A stretch of DNA of 64,000 nt from Kosakonia pseudosacchari (GCF_900184035.1 NZ_FXWP01000011.1:186001-250000); one strand, 5' to 3'; shown: positions 25,896-41,267, counted from the first letter of the stretch. Notes: generated by a model not told the origin, from the letters alone. Numbers and translations: made by a program.

Positions 25896-27083
25896 TCAGA
25901 TAACCAGCGCAGCGATAGCCGCAGACAGCACGCTCACCAGCGTGGAGCCATACACCAGTTTCAGACCGAAACGGGAAACCACGTTACCTTGTTCTTCATT
26001 CAGGCCTTTGATGGCACCGGCGATAATGCCGATAGACGAGAAGTTTGCGAAGGAGACGAGGAACACGGACAGGATGCCTTCTGAGCGCGGAGAGAGGTTC
26101 GCCGCGATTTTCTGCAGATCCATCATCGCCACAAATTCGTTGGACACCAGTTTGGTCGCCATGATACTGGCAACCTGCAGCGCTTCGTGAGCCGGCACGC
26201 CCAGCACCCAGGCAATCGGGTAGAAAATGTAACCCAGAATCCCCTGGAAGGAGATGCCCAGCACGGCGGCGAACAGCGCGTTCAGACCGGAAATCAGGGC
26301 GATAAAACCAATCAGCATGGCCGCAACGATAATGGCAACTTTGAAGCCCGCCAGAATGTACTCACCCAGCATTTCGAAGAAGCTCTGGCCTTCGTGCAGC
26401 TTCGCCATTTGCAGGTTTTCTTCGCTCTCATCCACGCGGTACGGGTTGAGAATCGACAGCACGATAAAGGTGCTGAACATGTTCAGCACCAGCGCCGCAA
26501 CAACATATTTCGGCTGGAGCATGGTCATGTACGCGCCGACGATGGACATTGAAACAGTCGACATTGCGGTCGCTGCCATGGTGTACATGCGGTTGCGGGA
26601 CATTTTGCCGAGAATGTCTTTGTAGGCGATGAAGTTTTCAGACTGGCCCAGAATCAGGGAGCTGACAGCGTTAAACGACTCCAGTTTGCCCATGCCGTTC
26701 ACTTTGGACAGCACCGTACCGATGGCGCGGATAATGATCGGCAGCACACGAATGTGTTGCAGAATACCAATCAGAGCGGAAATAAAGACAATCGGGCACA
26801 GCACCTTCAGGAAGAAGAACGCCAGACCTTCATCATTCATTTTACCGAAGACGAAGTTAGTCCCTTCGTTGGCGAAACCGAGCAGTTTTTCGAACATCTC
26901 GGAGAAGCCTTTAACGAAGCCGAGGCCAATATCAGAGTTCAGGAAGAACCAGGCCAGTAAAACTTCAATCACCAGCAGTTGAATAACAAAACGAATGCGG
27001 ATCTTCTTGCGATCGCTGCTTACGAGCAGGGCAAGCAGCGCCACAACAGCAAGCGCCAGGACAAAGTGCAAAACGCGGGACAT
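25896..27083 (-). CDS. nupC: NupC nucleoside/H+ symporter
   Basis: A 395-residue concentrative nucleoside transporter (CNT). It begins [27 protein letters not shown]; TMs follow as in K-12 NupC, with the substrate-binding stretches [23 protein letters not shown] and [15 protein letters not shown]-12 NupC is about 400 residues; here the loop near residues 280-290 ([18 protein letters not shown]) is five residues shorter. An upstream in-frame start at 27122 would add 13 residues lacking the family pattern. CRP/CytR control is known for K-12; I cannot place a convincing CRP site. Divergent from mntH across 353 bp. Confidence 0.96.
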   Translation of the reverse strand: MSRVLHFVLALAVVALLALLVSSDRKKIRIRFVIQLLVIEVLLAWFFLNSDIGLGFVKGFSEMFEKLLGFANEGTNFVFGKMNDEGLAFFFLKVLCPIVFISALIGILQHIRVLPIIIRAIGTVLSKVNGMGKLESFNAVSSLILGQSENFIAYKDILGKMSRNRMYTMAATAMSTVSMSIVGAYMTMLQPKYVVAALVLNMFSTFIVLSILNPYRVDESEENLQMAKLHEGQSFFEMLGEYILAGFKVAIIVAAMLIGFIALISGLNALFAAVLGISFQGILGYIFYPIAWVLGVPAHEALQVASIMATKLVSNEFVAMMDLQKIAANLSPRSEGILSVFLVSFANFSSIGIIAGAIKGLNEEQGNVVSRFGLKLVYGSTLVSVLSAAIAALVI

Positions 27084-27374
27084 ATTTGCTCCAAATATGA
27101 GACGGGTAGGAATTTCGTGCACATTCTATGTAACAAGACAAAAGAAAACGAGATCAAACACACACTATATTAATGACCTGTGACCAGACTCAAAATTAGT
27201 GATCCAACATACATTTCTGTTATGTTAAGTAAAAGCGTGAAAAGTTGCGTCATACTGCTAGACTCTTAACATAACGCTGCGGCAAATGCTGTTGTCGCCG
27301 TCACCATCCTTGACATTCAACCCTTCTATTGTTTCTGGCTATCAGAGAAATCAGGTAAACCCATTTAAATGAAC

Positions 27375-27402
27375 TTGATAATCATTCTCATTTTGGTAGC
27401 AT
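27375..27402 (+). promoter_or_regulatory. mntH promoter and Fur site
   Basis: TTGATA (27375-27380) and TAGCAT (27397-27402), 16 bp apart. TTGATAATCATTCTCATTTT (27375-27394) resembles the Fur consensus and covers the -35 and spacer. Known mntH in E. coli is Fur-repressed. The rest of the nupC-mntH gap (27084-27374) shows no other clear element. Confidence 0.8.
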
Positions 27403-27404
27403 AA

Positions 27405-27424
27405 AACATAGCAAAGGCTATATT
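27405..27424 (+). promoter_or_regulatory. MntR operator of mntH
   Basis: AACATAGC-AAA-GGCTATATT is the MntR palindrome (K-12: AACATAGC-N3-GGCTATGTT) with one change. It overlaps the start of transcription, so MntR with Mn2+ would repress. Confidence 0.9.
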
Positions 27425-27436
27425 TAGGGGCAATAA

Positions 27437-28675
<1,239 letters not shown>

Positions 28676-28683
28676 AAGTACGA

Positions 28684-28712
28684 GAAAAAGGAGCGCTTAC
28701 GCTCCTTTTTTT
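28684..28712. terminator. Bidirectional terminator, mntH/ypeC
   Basis: AAAAAGGAGCG-CTTA-CGCTCC and T-run (28706-28712), between convergent genes. Confidence 0.92.
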
Positions 28713-28715
28713 GAA

Positions 28716-29033
28716 TTAGTGGTGGTGGCGTCCCCGGCCACGATGATCGTCGCGGTCGCGCCAGCCTTCACGATAACCGCGTTCATACGCGTTCTGTTTG
28801 TCCCAGCCGCGATGCCAGCCGCGGTCGTGTTTATGCCAGCGGTTGCCGCGCCATTCATAGTTGCGGCCCCAGTAGTCACGGTCGCGCCAGCGGCCGCCGT
28901 CCCAGTAGTTACCGTAATTATCGCGATCGCCAATGTGTAATTTCACAGATGGCAACAGGGTGATTTCGCCAGCATTTGCGACCAGCGGCGCAGAAGCCAT
29001 TAACACAGCTGCCAGAATCAGTGACCTGAACAT
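28716..29033 (-). CDS. ypeC: YpeC, secreted His/Arg-rich protein (DUF2502)
   Basis: A 105-residue protein starting [23 protein letters not shown], a signal peptide cleaved at ANA-GE. The mature part is dominated by Trp, Arg, Asp, Gly and His: [21 protein letters not shown], ending GRGRHHH. E. coli YpeC has the same layout; function unknown, though metal or nucleic acid binding would suit. AAGGAG 6 bases upstream sets the start at 29033 rather than an upstream ATG at 29048. Between ypeC and the aldo/keto gene (29034-29156) I see no gene. Confidence 0.93.
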   Translation of the reverse strand: MFRSLILAAVLMASAPLVANAGEITLLPSVKLHIGDRDNYGNYWDGGRWRDRDYWGRNYEWRGNRWHKHDRGWHRGWDKQNAYERGYREGWRDRDDHRGRGRHHH

Positions 29034-29156
29034 ACTCTTCTCCTTCACGATCGGGCCGAAACGGCCTGTTACAACAATATTACGGGGCGGCCAAACCCCG
29101 TATTATTGGCGGAACTCCTAAATCATGAATGGCAGCATTTTTTGCTAAATTTGCGG

Positions 29157-31987
<2,831 letters not shown>

Positions 31988-33223
31988 TTACTTACTGCGC
32001 CGGGGGACAATCATCATCGGTTTTCCGGCCAGCGCTAACCAGGCGGGCAGGATCACGATACACAGCAGCGGCAACAAGGTGGTGTCCGGTACGACGACAG
32101 CTGCCAGGAACAGGCTCAGCCAGCCATCGCGCGTTACCACCAGCACCAGCCCTAAAACCGCACAAGATACGGTGACTGCTGCCGGAACGGCGTCGACATG
32201 TTCATGCAACATTAAACCTAACGCCACCCCGACAAACACCGCCGGAAATATACGCCCACCGCGAAAACCGCAGGCGGCGGCTATCACCAGCGCGGCGAGT
32301 TTTACCAGAGCAAATAACAGATAATCGGTAACGGTATAGGTATGCGCGAAGGCCAGTTGCTGCATCTCATCCAGCCCCTTGAATAAGGTAATGTGGCCGC
32401 CAATTATGCCCAGAATACCCAGCAGGAAGCCGCCAATCCCCAACGTCATCACCGGGTTATTCAGGCGATGCATGAAGTGATGCAGCCGTGGTAAACACCA
32501 GACTGCCACCATTCCCAGCGCGATAGCGAACAGCGTCACGACCGCGCCGCTAAAAATATCAACTATATGCATCTGCGGATAATGAGGAATGGGCAACGTG
32601 AAATGGGGTAGCGAAAAGAGGCTGGTGGTTAGCGCGCCTGCGGCGGCAGCCATCAACGGGGCGAACAGGCGATCCCACAGTGGCACGTCTTCACTGGCTT
32701 TCAGGGTTTGCGAGAAGATAAGCGCCGCCGCCACTGGCGTACCAAACAGTGCGCCGAGCGTGCCGGCCGAGGCAAGAATGGTCCAGTCCAGGGGTGCAAC
32801 GCGCGGGAAAATGCGCGCGCCAAGTGCGACGGCAAGAGCGATATTCAGCACCATGACGGGTTGCTCGGGGCCAAGACTTACGCCGCCTGCCAGACCGAGG
32901 ATCATTGCCAGCGCCAGCCCCGGCAGCGCGTTGACTGCGACCGGCGAGCCAATCAATGGCACGGTCGCCGGGTCCGGCCCGCCATGACCGGTGCTGAAAC
33001 GGATAACCAGGCCCACAGCAACGCCGGTGAGTGTCAAAACGATCAGGATCCACAAGGGAGAATCCGGTGAGATGCCGAGCCGCCATGGCATGCCGCGCCA
33101 CAACACGGTTTGCAGCAGGGCGGCGATTTTCATCACCAGCGCTAAGATCAGACTCGACGCAACGCCAATAATGAGCGCAGGCAGCGCCAGTAAGAGCAGC
33201 GTTCTCGCACGCGGATGGAGCAT
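31988..33223 (-). CDS. yfeO: YfeO, ClC-family ion channel/transporter
   Basis: A 411-residue membrane protein of the voltage-gated chloride channel superfamily. Selectivity-filter-like segments: [12 protein letters not shown] (the GxxxGPEQP motif) and [14 protein letters not shown] (a GGxFxP-like motif). Start 33223 is fixed by AAGGA 7 bases before the ATG and by the match [12 protein letters not shown] to K-12; an in-frame ATG 30 bases upstream is disfavoured. Substrate unknown. Confidence 0.94.
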   Translation of the reverse strand: MLHPRARTLLLLALPALIIGVASSLILALVMKIAALLQTVLWRGMPWRLGISPDSPLWILIVLTLTGVAVGLVIRFSTGHGGPDPATVPLIGSPVAVNALPGLALAMILGLAGGVSLGPEQPVMVLNIALAVALGARIFPRVAPLDWTILASAGTLGALFGTPVAAALIFSQTLKASEDVPLWDRLFAPLMAAAAGALTTSLFSLPHFTLPIPHYPQMHIVDIFSGAVVTLFAIALGMVAVWCLPRLHHFMHRLNNPVMTLGIGGFLLGILGIIGGHITLFKGLDEMQQLAFAHTYTVTDYLLFALVKLAALVIAAACGFRGGRIFPAVFVGVALGLMLHEHVDAVPAAVTVSCAVLGLVLVVTRDGWLSLFLAAVVVPDTTLLPLLCIVILPAWLALAGKPMMIVPRRSK

Positions 33224-33402
33224 CTTTTTATCCTTGCAACGAAGCCTGGTCACTCAGGATGCAACCGGGCTGAAACCTTTAAGGTAATCTGTGATGAAGA
33301 TCGATAATCCTGGGGCACTCATGATATGGTCGTTGTCGTTACAGCGCCTTGAATTTACAGTGTGCCAAAGATTTATTCTGACTTTAGCGGAGCCGTAAAA
33401 GA

Positions 33403-34368
33403 ATGACAAAGTATGCTTTAGTGGGAGACGTGGGTGGCACGAACGCGCGCTTAGCGTTGTGTGATGTCGATAGCGGTGACATCTCCCGGGCCAAAACCTA
33501 CTCCGGCCTCGATTACCCAAGCCTGGAAGACGTAGTGCGTGTCTATCTGAAAGAGCACGACGTCACGGTAGAAGACGGCTGTATCGCCATCGCCTGCCCG
33601 ATCACCGGTGACTGGGTGGCAATGACCAACCACACCTGGGCGTTTTCGATTGCCGAAATGAAGAAAAACCTCGGTTTCGCCCATCTGGAAATCATTAACG
33701 ATTTCACCGCCGTATCGATGGCGATCCCGATGCTCAAAGCCGAACACCTGATTCAGTTTGGTGGTTCCGCGCCGGTTGAAGGTAAACCGATCGCCGTTTA
33801 CGGCGCAGGTACCGGGCTTGGTGTCTCGCACCTGGTGCATGTGGATAAGCGCTGGGTGAGCCTGCCGGGCGAGGGTGGCCACGTCGATTTCGCGCCAAAC
33901 AGCGAAGAAGAGGGGATTATCCTCGAAGAGTTACGCGCGGAAATCGGTCACGTTTCGGCTGAACGTGTGCTCTCCGGTCCCGGCCTCGTTAACCTCTATC
34001 GCGCGATCGTCAAATCAGACGGGCGTCTACCGGAAAACCTGCAACCGAAAGATGTGACTGAACGGGCGCTGGAAGATAGCTGCATTGACTGCCGTCGCGC
34101 ATTATCACTATTTTGCGTCATTATGGGGCGTTTTGGTGGCAACCTGGCGCTCAATCTCGGCACGTTCGGCGGCGTTTACATTGCCGGTGGCATTGTGCCG
34201 CGCTTCCTCGATTTCTTTACCGCTTCCGGTTTTCGCGGCGGTTTCGAGGACAAAGGGCGTTTCAAATCCTACGTCCAGGATATCCCGGTCTTTTTGATCG
34301 TGCATGATAACCCGGGGCTGTTGGGTTCTGGCGCGCATCTGCGCCAGACGCTGGGTTACGTGCTTTAA
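33403..34368 (+). CDS. glk: Glucokinase
   Basis: A 321-residue cytoplasmic enzyme, same length as K-12 Glk. ATP-binding DVGGTNARL at residues 9-17, glucose-binding NDFTAVS near residue 100, and GAGTGLG near residue 137. It phosphorylates free glucose with ATP. Its stop codon overlaps the stop of the convergent ypdB by 4 bp, so the end of the two genes share bases. Confidence 0.97.
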   Translation: MTKYALVGDVGGTNARLALCDVDSGDISRAKTYSGLDYPSLEDVVRVYLKEHDVTVEDGCIAIACPITGDWVAMTNHTWAFSIAEMKKNLGFAHLEIINDFTAVSMAIPMLKAEHLIQFGGSAPVEGKPIAVYGAGTGLGVSHLVHVDKRWVSLPGEGGHVDFAPNSEEEGIILEELRAEIGHVSAERVLSGPGLVNLYRAIVKSDGRLPENLQPKDVTERALEDSCIDCRRALSLFCVIMGRFGGNLALNLGTFGGVYIAGGIVPRFLDFFTASGFRGGFEDKGRFKSYVQDIPVFLIVHDNPGLLGSGAHLRQTLGYVL

Positions 34369-35093
34369 AGATTCATTAACTGACGAAACTCTTTAACTTT
34401 GCTGCGGCTGACGGGCACCTGAAACTCCAGGTCCCGCAGCCGCAAAATATAGGTGTTGTTAAACCAGGGTTCGATCTCACGGATTTTATCCAGGTTGACG
34501 CAGTAAGAGCGGTGGCAGCGAAAGAAGTGCGCCGTCGGCAGTTTGCTGCAAAACTCGGTGATATTCATCGGCATCACATATGATTCCCGCTTCGTATAGA
34601 CGAACGTCATCTTCTCATGCGCTTCCGCGTAATAAATATCATGAATACTGGTGACGATAATGCGCTCATCTTTCACCAGGTTAATGGTCGCGTTTTCCCG
34701 TGGCTGCGGGCTGGCAACGGGGGCTGATTGCTGCTGCCAGGCCGTTTCCAGTTTTTGCAGCATGCTGATGATGCGTGACTCCTGGTACGGTTTCAGAATG
34801 TAGTCGAAGGCTTCCAATTCAAAAGCCTCCACCGCATGCTCTTTCCAGGCAGTAATAAAGACGATAAACGGCTTATGGGCGAACTGGCTGATATTCTGCG
34901 CCAGCAATACGCCATCCAGAGAAGGGATATTAATATCGAGAAAAATGGCGTCGACTTTGTTGTGCTGTAAATACTTCAGCACGTCGAGACCATCGTCGAA
35001 AGTGCCGACAATTTCCATCTGGCTGTGCGCTTTTATAAGCCAGCTCAGCTCCTGTTGCGCCAGGATCTCATCTTCAACAATGATGACTTTCAT
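34365..35093 (-). CDS. ypdB: YpdB (PyrR) response regulator, LytTR type
   Basis: A 242-residue response regulator. Receiver domain residues 1-120 with phosphoacceptor Asp in [15 protein letters not shown] and Lys in ILKPYQ; then the LytTR DNA-binding domain at residues about 135-240 ([24 protein letters not shown]). YpdA-YpdB responds to pyruvate and activates yhjX in E. coli. AGGAG stands 6 bases upstream; the gap to ypdA is 12 bp. Confidence 0.96.
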   Translation of the reverse strand: MKVIIVEDEILAQQELSWLIKAHSQMEIVGTFDDGLDVLKYLQHNKVDAIFLDINIPSLDGVLLAQNISQFAHKPFIVFITAWKEHAVEAFELEAFDYILKPYQESRIISMLQKLETAWQQQSAPVASPQPRENATINLVKDERIIVTSIHDIYYAEAHEKMTFVYTKRESYVMPMNITEFCSKLPTAHFFRCHRSYCVNLDKIREIEPWFNNTYILRLRDLEFQVPVSRSKVKEFRQLMNL

Positions 35094-35105
35094 ACGGCTC
35101 TCCTG

Positions 35106-36791
35106 TTAAGGCAACAATGCGGCAGGCGACGGTTGGCGCTGCACAAAAAACGCGATTTCAGTGCCCGGTGTTAAACGGCGAATATGCAATCCTTCGCCAT
35201 ACAGCAACTTCACGCGCTGGTGAACGTTCAGCAGGCCAATTTTGTTGCCGGGCATCTCATCGGCTTCAACGCGGGCAATCATCTGCGGATCGATACCGTT
35301 GCCCGTATCGCGCACGGCAATACGCACGCGGTTGCCGCACTCTTCCACGCTGATGGTGACCACGCCTTTGCCTTTACACGGTTGAATGCCATGCACAATC
35401 GCGTTTTCAACCAGTGGCTGGATCAGCAGGCTCGGGATCACACAACTAACCTCTTCATCGATGTCATAAATCACCGTCAACTTATCGCCAAAACGGGCCT
35501 GCTCAATGGCGATATAGTCTTTGATTTGATAGAGCTCTTTTTTGATATCAATAAGCTCATCATCTTTTAATTCAATGTTATAGCGCAGGTAACGCGACAG
35601 ATTAAAAATGAGCTGCCGGGCGGTGTCCGGATTCAGACGAATTGACGACGAGATAGCATTCAGGGCGTTAAACAGGAAATGCGGGTTGATCTTACTTTGC
35701 AAAGCGCGCAATTCCGCTTTGTTCGCCATCTCCCGCAGTTGTTCGGCGCGGGAAACTTCCAGTTGTGTCGAGATAATTTGCGACAAGCCAACGGCCATAT
35801 CCTGTAACGACGAGGTGATCTGATGCGCGTGGCAGTAATAGATCTTCAGTGTACCGGTCACGATGCCCTGTTCACGCAGCGGGATCACCAGCATCGAGTG
35901 GATCTCCGGCGTGCGGTGGGCTTCATCATTGTTTTTAATGATGATTTCGCCGGTGTTCATCGCCTGGCGAGTGGTTGGGCTGATAATATCGTCGCTGTCG
36001 CGGTAGTTATTTTCCCCGACGCCAACGTAAGCCAGCACGTGATCGGTATTGGTGATCGCCACGGCATCGGCTTTGATATCCCGGCGGATAATGTCACACA
36101 CTTTGCGCAGGGACTCGCTATTCACATTCCGGAACAGCGGTAACGTTTTATTGGCAATATCCAGCGCCAGCTTCGCCTGACGACCGGCAATCGCCTCTTT
36201 TTCCCCTTCCACGCTTTGCACCAGCAGCACAATAAAGCCGATACAGACGCTGCCGAGGATCATCGGCACGCCAATTTTGGAGACAATATCCAGGCCGAGC
36301 GCGGTAGTCGGTGCCCACAGCACCACCAGCGTCATGGTCAGGCTTTCGCAAATCATGCCGCCGATAATGCCCACGCGCCAGTGTTGCGCTTTGGGCACCT
36401 TGCGGTTAATCATCCCGGACATCACGCCGGCAATAATGCTGGTAATAAAACAGGGGATCGCCGTCACGCCGCCAATATCGATCAGATAGCGGTGCACCCC
36501 GGCAATCACGCCGGTGATAATGCCGACCCACGGGCCGAACAAAATCCCGCCAGACATCACCGCGATGATACGCACATTAACCAGCGAGCCTTCCACCGGC
36601 ACACCGGACCAGGTACTGAACAGGGCAAACATCGAGAATATGGCCGTCACGCCCAGCAGCTCTTTTGGCGAGTGCGCCGTTTTATGCAGCAGTTCGCGGA
36701 ACAGGCGGATGCGGATCAAGAAAAACAGGCAGATCAGCATGAGCGCCGCTCGGTCAAAAACGGCCAGCAGCATGTCGAATATTTCGTGCAC
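35106..36791 (-). CDS. ypdA: YpdA (PyrS) sensor histidine kinase, LytS type
   Basis: A 561-residue membrane kinase. Residues 1-200 carry about six membrane segments of the 5TMR-LYT class, residues about 220-340 a GAF-like domain, and then HATPase preceded by the phosphoacceptor helix: [19 protein letters not shown] (His in NPHFLFN), and DTGNGIDP as the N-box region. It pairs with YpdB, encoded 12 bp downstream. In E. coli it senses external pyruvate. Divergent from alaC. Confidence 0.96.
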   Translation of the reverse strand: MHEIFDMLLAVFDRAALMLICLFFLIRIRLFRELLHKTAHSPKELLGVTAIFSMFALFSTWSGVPVEGSLVNVRIIAVMSGGILFGPWVGIITGVIAGVHRYLIDIGGVTAIPCFITSIIAGVMSGMINRKVPKAQHWRVGIIGGMICESLTMTLVVLWAPTTALGLDIVSKIGVPMILGSVCIGFIVLLVQSVEGEKEAIAGRQAKLALDIANKTLPLFRNVNSESLRKVCDIIRRDIKADAVAITNTDHVLAYVGVGENNYRDSDDIISPTTRQAMNTGEIIIKNNDEAHRTPEIHSMLVIPLREQGIVTGTLKIYYCHAHQITSSLQDMAVGLSQIISTQLEVSRAEQLREMANKAELRALQSKINPHFLFNALNAISSSIRLNPDTARQLIFNLSRYLRYNIELKDDELIDIKKELYQIKDYIAIEQARFGDKLTVIYDIDEEVSCVIPSLLIQPLVENAIVHGIQPCKGKGVVTISVEECGNRVRIAVRDTGNGIDPQMIARVEADEMPGNKIGLLNVHQRVKLLYGEGLHIRRLTPGTEIAFFVQRQPSPAALLP

Positions 36792-37181
36792 GGGGGACTC
36801 ATATGAATAGCGTCAAAAAGCTATGATAAAAAACCCCGGCGCAGATGACCAGCCGCAGTATTCATTCGCTGAATGGGGAAAGACCACTTTTCCAAAAGGG
36901 GATTGAAAAGAGCCGAAAGAAGCGACGCGATATTGTACTAATTGGTGAATTTATAAGGTAATTTTATCTTTATTTTATTGTTAAAAGATATGATGGTTTT
37001 TTCTATAAGAGGATAATTAAGCTTTCCTTATCCTAAATTAAACTTCCTCTTTTATGGCGTTGCGTTATTTTTGCGCTTACCCCTCGACAGCGAGATTTTT
37101 TTCGGGCTATGTTCTAAGCACGCCGCAAATGTGGCGACGTCGCTCGGACGGTCCGGGCGCTAACGTTACTCCGAGGAATCT
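36792..37181. other. ypdA-alaC intergenic region
   Basis: 390 bp between divergent genes, A/T-rich from about 36930 to 37100. A possible -10 (TATGATG region) lies near 36985. The SD for alaC is GAGGAATCT just before 37182. No long gene, terminator or clear operator was seen. Confidence 0.5.
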
Positions 37182-38423
37182 ATGGCTGACTTCAGTCCTG
37201 AACGCCGTTTTACGCGTATCGATCGTCTCCCCCCGTATGTTTTTAATATCACCGCTGAACTGAAAATGGCTGCGCGACGCCGCGGCGAAGATATTATTGA
37301 TTTCAGTATGGGCAACCCGGATGGCGCGACGCCACCGCACATCGTTGAGAAACTCTGTACCGTAGCACAACGCCCGGATACGCACGGTTACTCCACGTCG
37401 CGCGGCATTCCGCGTCTGCGCCGGGCGATTTCCCGCTGGTATCAGGATCGTTATCAAGTGGATATTGATCCGGAAACCGAAGCGATTGTCACCATTGGTT
37501 CGAAAGAGGGGCTGGCGCATCTGATGCTGGCGACGCTGGATCACGGTGATACCGTGCTGGTGCCGAACCCGAGTTACCCGATTCATATTTACGGTGCGGT
37601 GATTGCGGGAGCGCAGGTGCGTTCTGTACCGCTGGTGGAAGGTGTCGACTTCTTTAATGAACTGGAGCGCGCGATCCGCGAAAGCTACCCGAAGCCGAAA
37701 ATGATGATTTTAGGCTTCCCGTCTAACCCGACAGCGCAGTGCGTTGAACTGGAGTTCTTCGAAAAAGTGGTCGCGCTGGCAAAACGCTACGATGTGCTGG
37801 TTGTTCACGACCTGGCCTACGCCGACATTGTGTACGATGGCTGGAAAGCGCCGTCGATCATGCAAGTGCCGGGCGCGCGCGATGTCGCCGTTGAGTTCTT
37901 CACCTTGTCGAAAAGTTACAATATGGCGGGCTGGCGTATCGGTTTTATGGTCGGTAACCCGGTGCTGGTCAACGCGCTGGCGCGTATCAAAAGTTATCAC
38001 GACTACGGCACCTTTACGCCGCTACAGGTGGCTGCGATTGCCGCGCTGGAAGGGGATCAGCAGTGTGTGCGCGATATTGCCGCTCAGTATAAACGCCGTC
38101 GGGATGTGCTGGTGAAAGGGCTGCATGAAGCGGGATGGATGGTAGAAATGCCGAAAGCGTCAATGTACGTATGGGCGAAAATCCCTGAACCGTACGCGGC
38201 GATGGGCTCGCTGGAGTTTGCCAAAAAGCTGCTGAAAGAGGCGAAAGTCTGCGTTTCGCCAGGCATCGGTTTTGGGGATTACGGCGATACGCATGTGCGT
38301 TTCGCGCTGATTGAGAACCGCGATCGTATCCGCCAGGCGGTGCGCGGTATTAAGGCCATGTTCCGCGCCGATGGGCTACTTCCGGCAGCGCAAAAGAGCG
38401 CGGCGGAAGATCTGGAACCGTAA
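37182..38423 (+). CDS. alaC: AlaC, glutamate-pyruvate aminotransferase
   Basis: A 413-residue PLP-dependent class I/II aminotransferase (K-12 AlaC is 412). The PLP Lys lies in [15 protein letters not shown] near residue 245, preceded by [14 protein letters not shown] where the Asp and Tyr contact PLP, and NPTAQCV is the usual sequence before that. It makes alanine from pyruvate and glutamate. It begins [15 protein letters not shown] with GAGGAA 6 bases upstream. Located next to ypdAB, a pyruvate-sensing system, as in K-12. Confidence 0.97.
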   Translation: MADFSPERRFTRIDRLPPYVFNITAELKMAARRRGEDIIDFSMGNPDGATPPHIVEKLCTVAQRPDTHGYSTSRGIPRLRRAISRWYQDRYQVDIDPETEAIVTIGSKEGLAHLMLATLDHGDTVLVPNPSYPIHIYGAVIAGAQVRSVPLVEGVDFFNELERAIRESYPKPKMMILGFPSNPTAQCVELEFFEKVVALAKRYDVLVVHDLAYADIVYDGWKAPSIMQVPGARDVAVEFFTLSKSYNMAGWRIGFMVGNPVLVNALARIKSYHDYGTFTPLQVAAIAALEGDQQCVRDIAAQYKRRRDVLVKGLHEAGWMVEMPKASMYVWAKIPEPYAAMGSLEFAKKLLKEAKVCVSPGIGFGDYGDTHVRFALIENRDRIRQAVRGIKAMFRADGLLPAAQKSAAEDLEP

Positions 38424-38436
38424 CTGTGCCTTCTCC

Positions 38437-38488
38437 GCCCGCCTGGTCGGCGGGCAAAACAAAAAAGGAGCCTTTTGGCTCCTTTTTT
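38437..38488. terminator. Double terminator between alaC and ypdK
   Basis: GCCCGCC-TGGTC-GGCGGGC (38437-38455) followed by AAAAAAGGAGCC-TTTT-GGCTCC-T6 (38461-38488). The second works in both directions and so can end ypdK transcripts too. Confidence 0.88.
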
Positions 38489-38509
38489 GTACAGCACGAT
38501 ATGCTCAGG

Positions 38510-38581
38510 TTAGATCATCAGGGCGAATGTGCCGGCCCACACAATAACCATCACCGAAATGCCCATAAAGAAATATTTCAC
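38510..38581 (-). CDS. ypdK: YpdK, 23-residue membrane peptide
   Basis: GTG at 38581 opens MKYFFMGISVMVIVWAGTFALMI and stops at TAA (38510-38512). K-12 YpdK, as remembered, is the same except for Phe in place of Val at residue 10. It is a single membrane segment. GTG is the likely start because GGAG lies 8 bases before it; an in-frame ATG at 38587 would add MN but then GGAG would be only 2 bases away. Too short for most gene finders. Function unknown. Confidence 0.9.
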   Translation of the reverse strand: MKYFFMGISVMVIVWAGTFALMI

Positions 38582-38630
38582 GTTCATCGCTCCGCACACC
38601 TAAGTATGCATTCATGACCATTCAGGACTG

Positions 38631-38681
38631 AGTATAGAGAGGTGAAACTACGCCACATCGAAAATGAGAATTATCTCTATT
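38631..38681 (-). promoter_or_regulatory. ypdK promoter -10 with adjacent Fur-like site
   Basis: On the minus strand TATACT at 38636-38631 is a good -10 about 45 bp before the ypdK start. The -35 would be GATGTG (38659-38654), weak. Directly upstream is AATGAGAATTATCTCTATT (38663-38681), matching 11 of 19 positions of the Fur consensus and containing GAGA-N4-TCTC. Its use is inferred. Confidence 0.45.
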
Positions 38682-38689
38682 TCGGCCAC

Positions 38690-39026
38690 AGCTCCATCTC
38701 AGAATTTCGGGTGAATTCCTCACCAAACGGGGCTAATGTACGCTTAATTTTCAGGCCTTACAAGAGCCTTTTTTCTATTTAATTTTAGTAACTTACAATG
38801 TGTCGGGCTTTGGCGACACAATACTTTCACTGCTAAATAAATAGCCATTGAGCGACGATAAAAATGGCCTGCTGAAACGGTTCATTTCCGCTTGAATTAT
38901 AAGGCTAATTTTTTGAAGCAGGTCACAAATCGCTCACATCAAGACCAATGTGCCTTTGCGATGGCTTGTACTGAACCCGCTCAAAAAAGTGGATGAATGT
39001 GCAACCAGGGCGACAGGTTATGCGGG
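38690..39026. other. Intergenic stretch between ypdK and hutI
   Basis: About 340 bp with no open frame I can support. It holds TGTGTCG-GGCTTTGG-CGACACA (38799-38820), a perfect 7-bp inverted repeat with an 8-base centre, without a T-run, so more like an operator or hairpin than a terminator. A/T-rich DNA flanks it. Confidence 0.5.
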
Positions 39027-39065
39027 TTGACAATCCATTCATTATGCAAATAAATGTCTATACAA
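39027..39065 (+). promoter_or_regulatory. hutIGC promoter and HutC-type operator
   Basis: TTGACA (39027-39032), 17 bp, ATAAAT (39050-39055). TGTCTATACAA (39055-39065) overlaps the -10 and start; its reverse complement TTGTATAGACA is found in front of hutU too, so it is the probable HutC repressor site. Urocanate releases HutC in Klebsiella. Confidence 0.8.
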
Positions 39066-39084
39066 CCCATGACAAGCAAAACCG

Positions 39085-40311
39085 ATGACTGATTTTACCT
39101 CTGCCGATCGAATCTGGCGCAACGCGCGCCTTGCAACAATGGATCCTTCTCAGCCAAAGCCTTACGGTTTACTGGAAAAGCATGCGCTTATTGTGCGCGA
39201 CGGGCGCATCCGCGCTGTGGTGCCGGATGCTGAGCTACCCGCGAGGATACCCAACTGTGTTGATGTCGCCGGACGGCTGATAACGCCCGGTTTAATCGAC
39301 TGCCACACCCATCTTATTTTTGGCGGCAACCGTGCGCAGGAGTGGGAGCGGCGGCTGAATGGCGTGTCTTACCAGCAGATTAGCGCCGAGGGCGGCGGTA
39401 TCAATGCCACCGTGCAGGCCACCCGACAGAGTAGCGAAGCGGAGCTGATGAGACTTGCAGAGCAGCGATTACAACGGTTGATCAATGAAGGCGTGACGAC
39501 CATTGAGATCAAATCCGGGTACGGTCTGGATCTCGAAAACGAAGAGAAAATGCTGCGCGTTGCCGGTCTGCTCGCACAACAACAGCCGGTGGAGATCAGC
39601 CGTACGCTCCTTGCTGCGCATGCCACGCCGCCAGAATATAAAAGCCGCAGCGACGAATACATTGCGCTGGTGTGTGAAACGATCCTGCCTGCGCTGTGGC
39701 AAAAAGGGTTGTTTGAGGCGGTAGATGCTTTTTGCGAAAACGTCGGCTTTAGCCCGGCGCAAACCGAACGGGTATTTCTTGCGGCGCGTGAATTGGGCAT
39801 CCCGGTAAAAGGCCATGTTGAGCAGCTATCCTCTCTTGGCGGCGCGCAACTGGTGAGCCGCTATCGTGGGCTTTCTGCCGATCATATTGAGTATTTAAAC
39901 GCAGAAGGGGTGGACGCGATGCGCGCGAGCGGCACGGTGGCGGTGTTGCTCCCCGGCGCGTTTTATTTTCTTAATGAAACGCAAAAACCGCCGGTTGAAC
40001 GGCTACGCCAGCAACATGTTCCCATGGCGCTTGCCACCGACTACAACCCGGGCACCAGCCCGTTCGCCAGCCTGCATCTGGCGATGAATATGGCCTGTGT
40101 CAAATTCGGCCTGACGCCGGAAGAAGCATGGGCAGGCGTGACCCGACATGCCGCGCAAGCGCTCGGTCGCCAGCAGACGCACGGGCAACTGGCCGCAGGG
40201 TTTATGGCCGATTTTATTGTCTGGGATGCTGAGCACCCGGTGGAGATGGTCTATGAACCTGGCCGCAACCCACTCTATCAGCGCATTTTCCGTGGTGAGG
40301 TAAGCGTATGA
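39085..40311 (+). CDS. hutI: Imidazolonepropionase
   Basis: A 408-residue amidohydrolase-fold enzyme. The metal motif [12 protein letters not shown] (residues about 71-82), further His in [11 protein letters not shown] and VKGHVEQLS, and Asp in [13 protein letters not shown]. It opens the imidazolone ring of 4-imidazolone-5-propionate to give N-formimino-L-glutamate, third step of histidine breakdown. The start has no good Shine-Dalgarno (AAGCAAAACCG), odd for a first gene. It overlaps hutG by 4 bp (ATGA). Confidence 0.96.
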   Translation: MTDFTSADRIWRNARLATMDPSQPKPYGLLEKHALIVRDGRIRAVVPDAELPARIPNCVDVAGRLITPGLIDCHTHLIFGGNRAQEWERRLNGVSYQQISAEGGGINATVQATRQSSEAELMRLAEQRLQRLINEGVTTIEIKSGYGLDLENEEKMLRVAGLLAQQQPVEISRTLLAAHATPPEYKSRSDEYIALVCETILPALWQKGLFEAVDAFCENVGFSPAQTERVFLAARELGIPVKGHVEQLSSLGGAQLVSRYRGLSADHIEYLNAEGVDAMRASGTVAVLLPGAFYFLNETQKPPVERLRQQHVPMALATDYNPGTSPFASLHLAMNMACVKFGLTPEEAWAGVTRHAAQALGRQQTHGQLAAGFMADFIVWDAEHPVEMVYEPGRNPLYQRIFRGEVSV

Positions 40312-41267
40312 CTCTCTGGCATCCGGTTGAGCCGACTGTCTGGCAGGGGCGTGATGACAGCGCAGAAGCGGCAAATGCGCTGCGCGTCTTTCAGACCATT
40401 GCCAGCCCAGGTGATTTCTCACCGCAGCAACATCGTGGAAAAGTCGCGTTGCTGGGTTTCGAGTGCGACGAAGGGGTAAAACGCAATCAGGGACGCGCGG
40501 GCGCCGCGCAGGGGCCCGACGTGCTGCGTAAAGCGCTGGCCGGAATGGCAAGCCAGCCGGGGCACGGGCAACTTGTGGAGATGGGCAACATCCGCGCACT
40601 GCCAGATAAGCTGGAGGAGGCGCAGCAGGCGCTGCATGATGCGCTACTGGCTTGCCAGCGATCGCGTATGCGCACGCTGGTATTTGGCGGCGGTCATGAA
40701 ACGGCGTTTGCGCACGGTTGCGCCATTCTCGATGCCTTTCCCAATGAGCGTATCGGGATTATCAACCTGGATGCGCATCTCGATTTGCGCCACGCTCAAC
40801 GTGCCAGCTCCGGGACACCGTTTCGCCAGTTGGCACTGCACTGCGAAGCGCAACAGCGCGGTTTTCACTATAGCTGCATTGGCGCGAGTGTCGCGGCGAA
40901 CACCCAGGCGTTATGGGATGAAGCCGCAAACCGTAACGTTACGGTGATTGACGATCTTGCCGTGTTGCATGCTTTTGACGATCGGGTCATGCCGGAAATT
41001 GCACGCAACATAGCCAGTTACGATCGTCTCTATCTGACTATCGATCTCGATGTGCTGCCCGCCTGGGAGATGCCCGCCGTTTCCGCGCCCGCAGCGCTGG
41101 GCATTCCGCTGGCATTGTTATTGCGTATTGTTGAACCATTGTGCCGCAGCGGCAAACTTCAGGCGGTGGATCTGGTGGAATATAATCCGTTGTTTGACCT
41201 TCAAGGTGCAGGTGCCAAAGTGGCGGCACGGCTGGCATGGCAGATTTTGCACTGGTGGCGCGGGTGA
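40308..41267 (+). CDS. hutG: Formimidoylglutamase
   Basis: A 319-residue ureohydrolase. Metal motifs: [22 protein letters not shown] and [18 protein letters not shown], where the aspartates and histidines bind the Mn pair. It hydrolyses N-formimino-glutamate to glutamate and formamide, the one-step end of the enterobacterial hut route. Starts within the hutI stop (ATGA), so translation is coupled. Confidence 0.95.
   Translation: MTLWHPVEPTVWQGRDDSAEAANALRVFQTIASPGDFSPQQHRGKVALLGFECDEGVKRNQGRAGAAQGPDVLRKALAGMASQPGHGQLVEMGNIRALPDKLEEAQQALHDALLACQRSRMRTLVFGGGHETAFAHGCAILDAFPNERIGIINLDAHLDLRHAQRASSGTPFRQLALHCEAQQRGFHYSCIGASVAANTQALWDEAANRNVTVIDDLAVLHAFDDRVMPEIARNIASYDRLYLTIDLDVLPAWEMPAVSAPAALGIPLALLLRIVEPLCRSGKLQAVDLVEYNPLFDLQGAGAKVAARLAWQILHWWRG

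Noticed and set aside
37054-37263. 69-codon frame before alaC
   Set aside because: It overlaps the alaC start in another frame, has no Shine-Dalgarno and no family resemblance.
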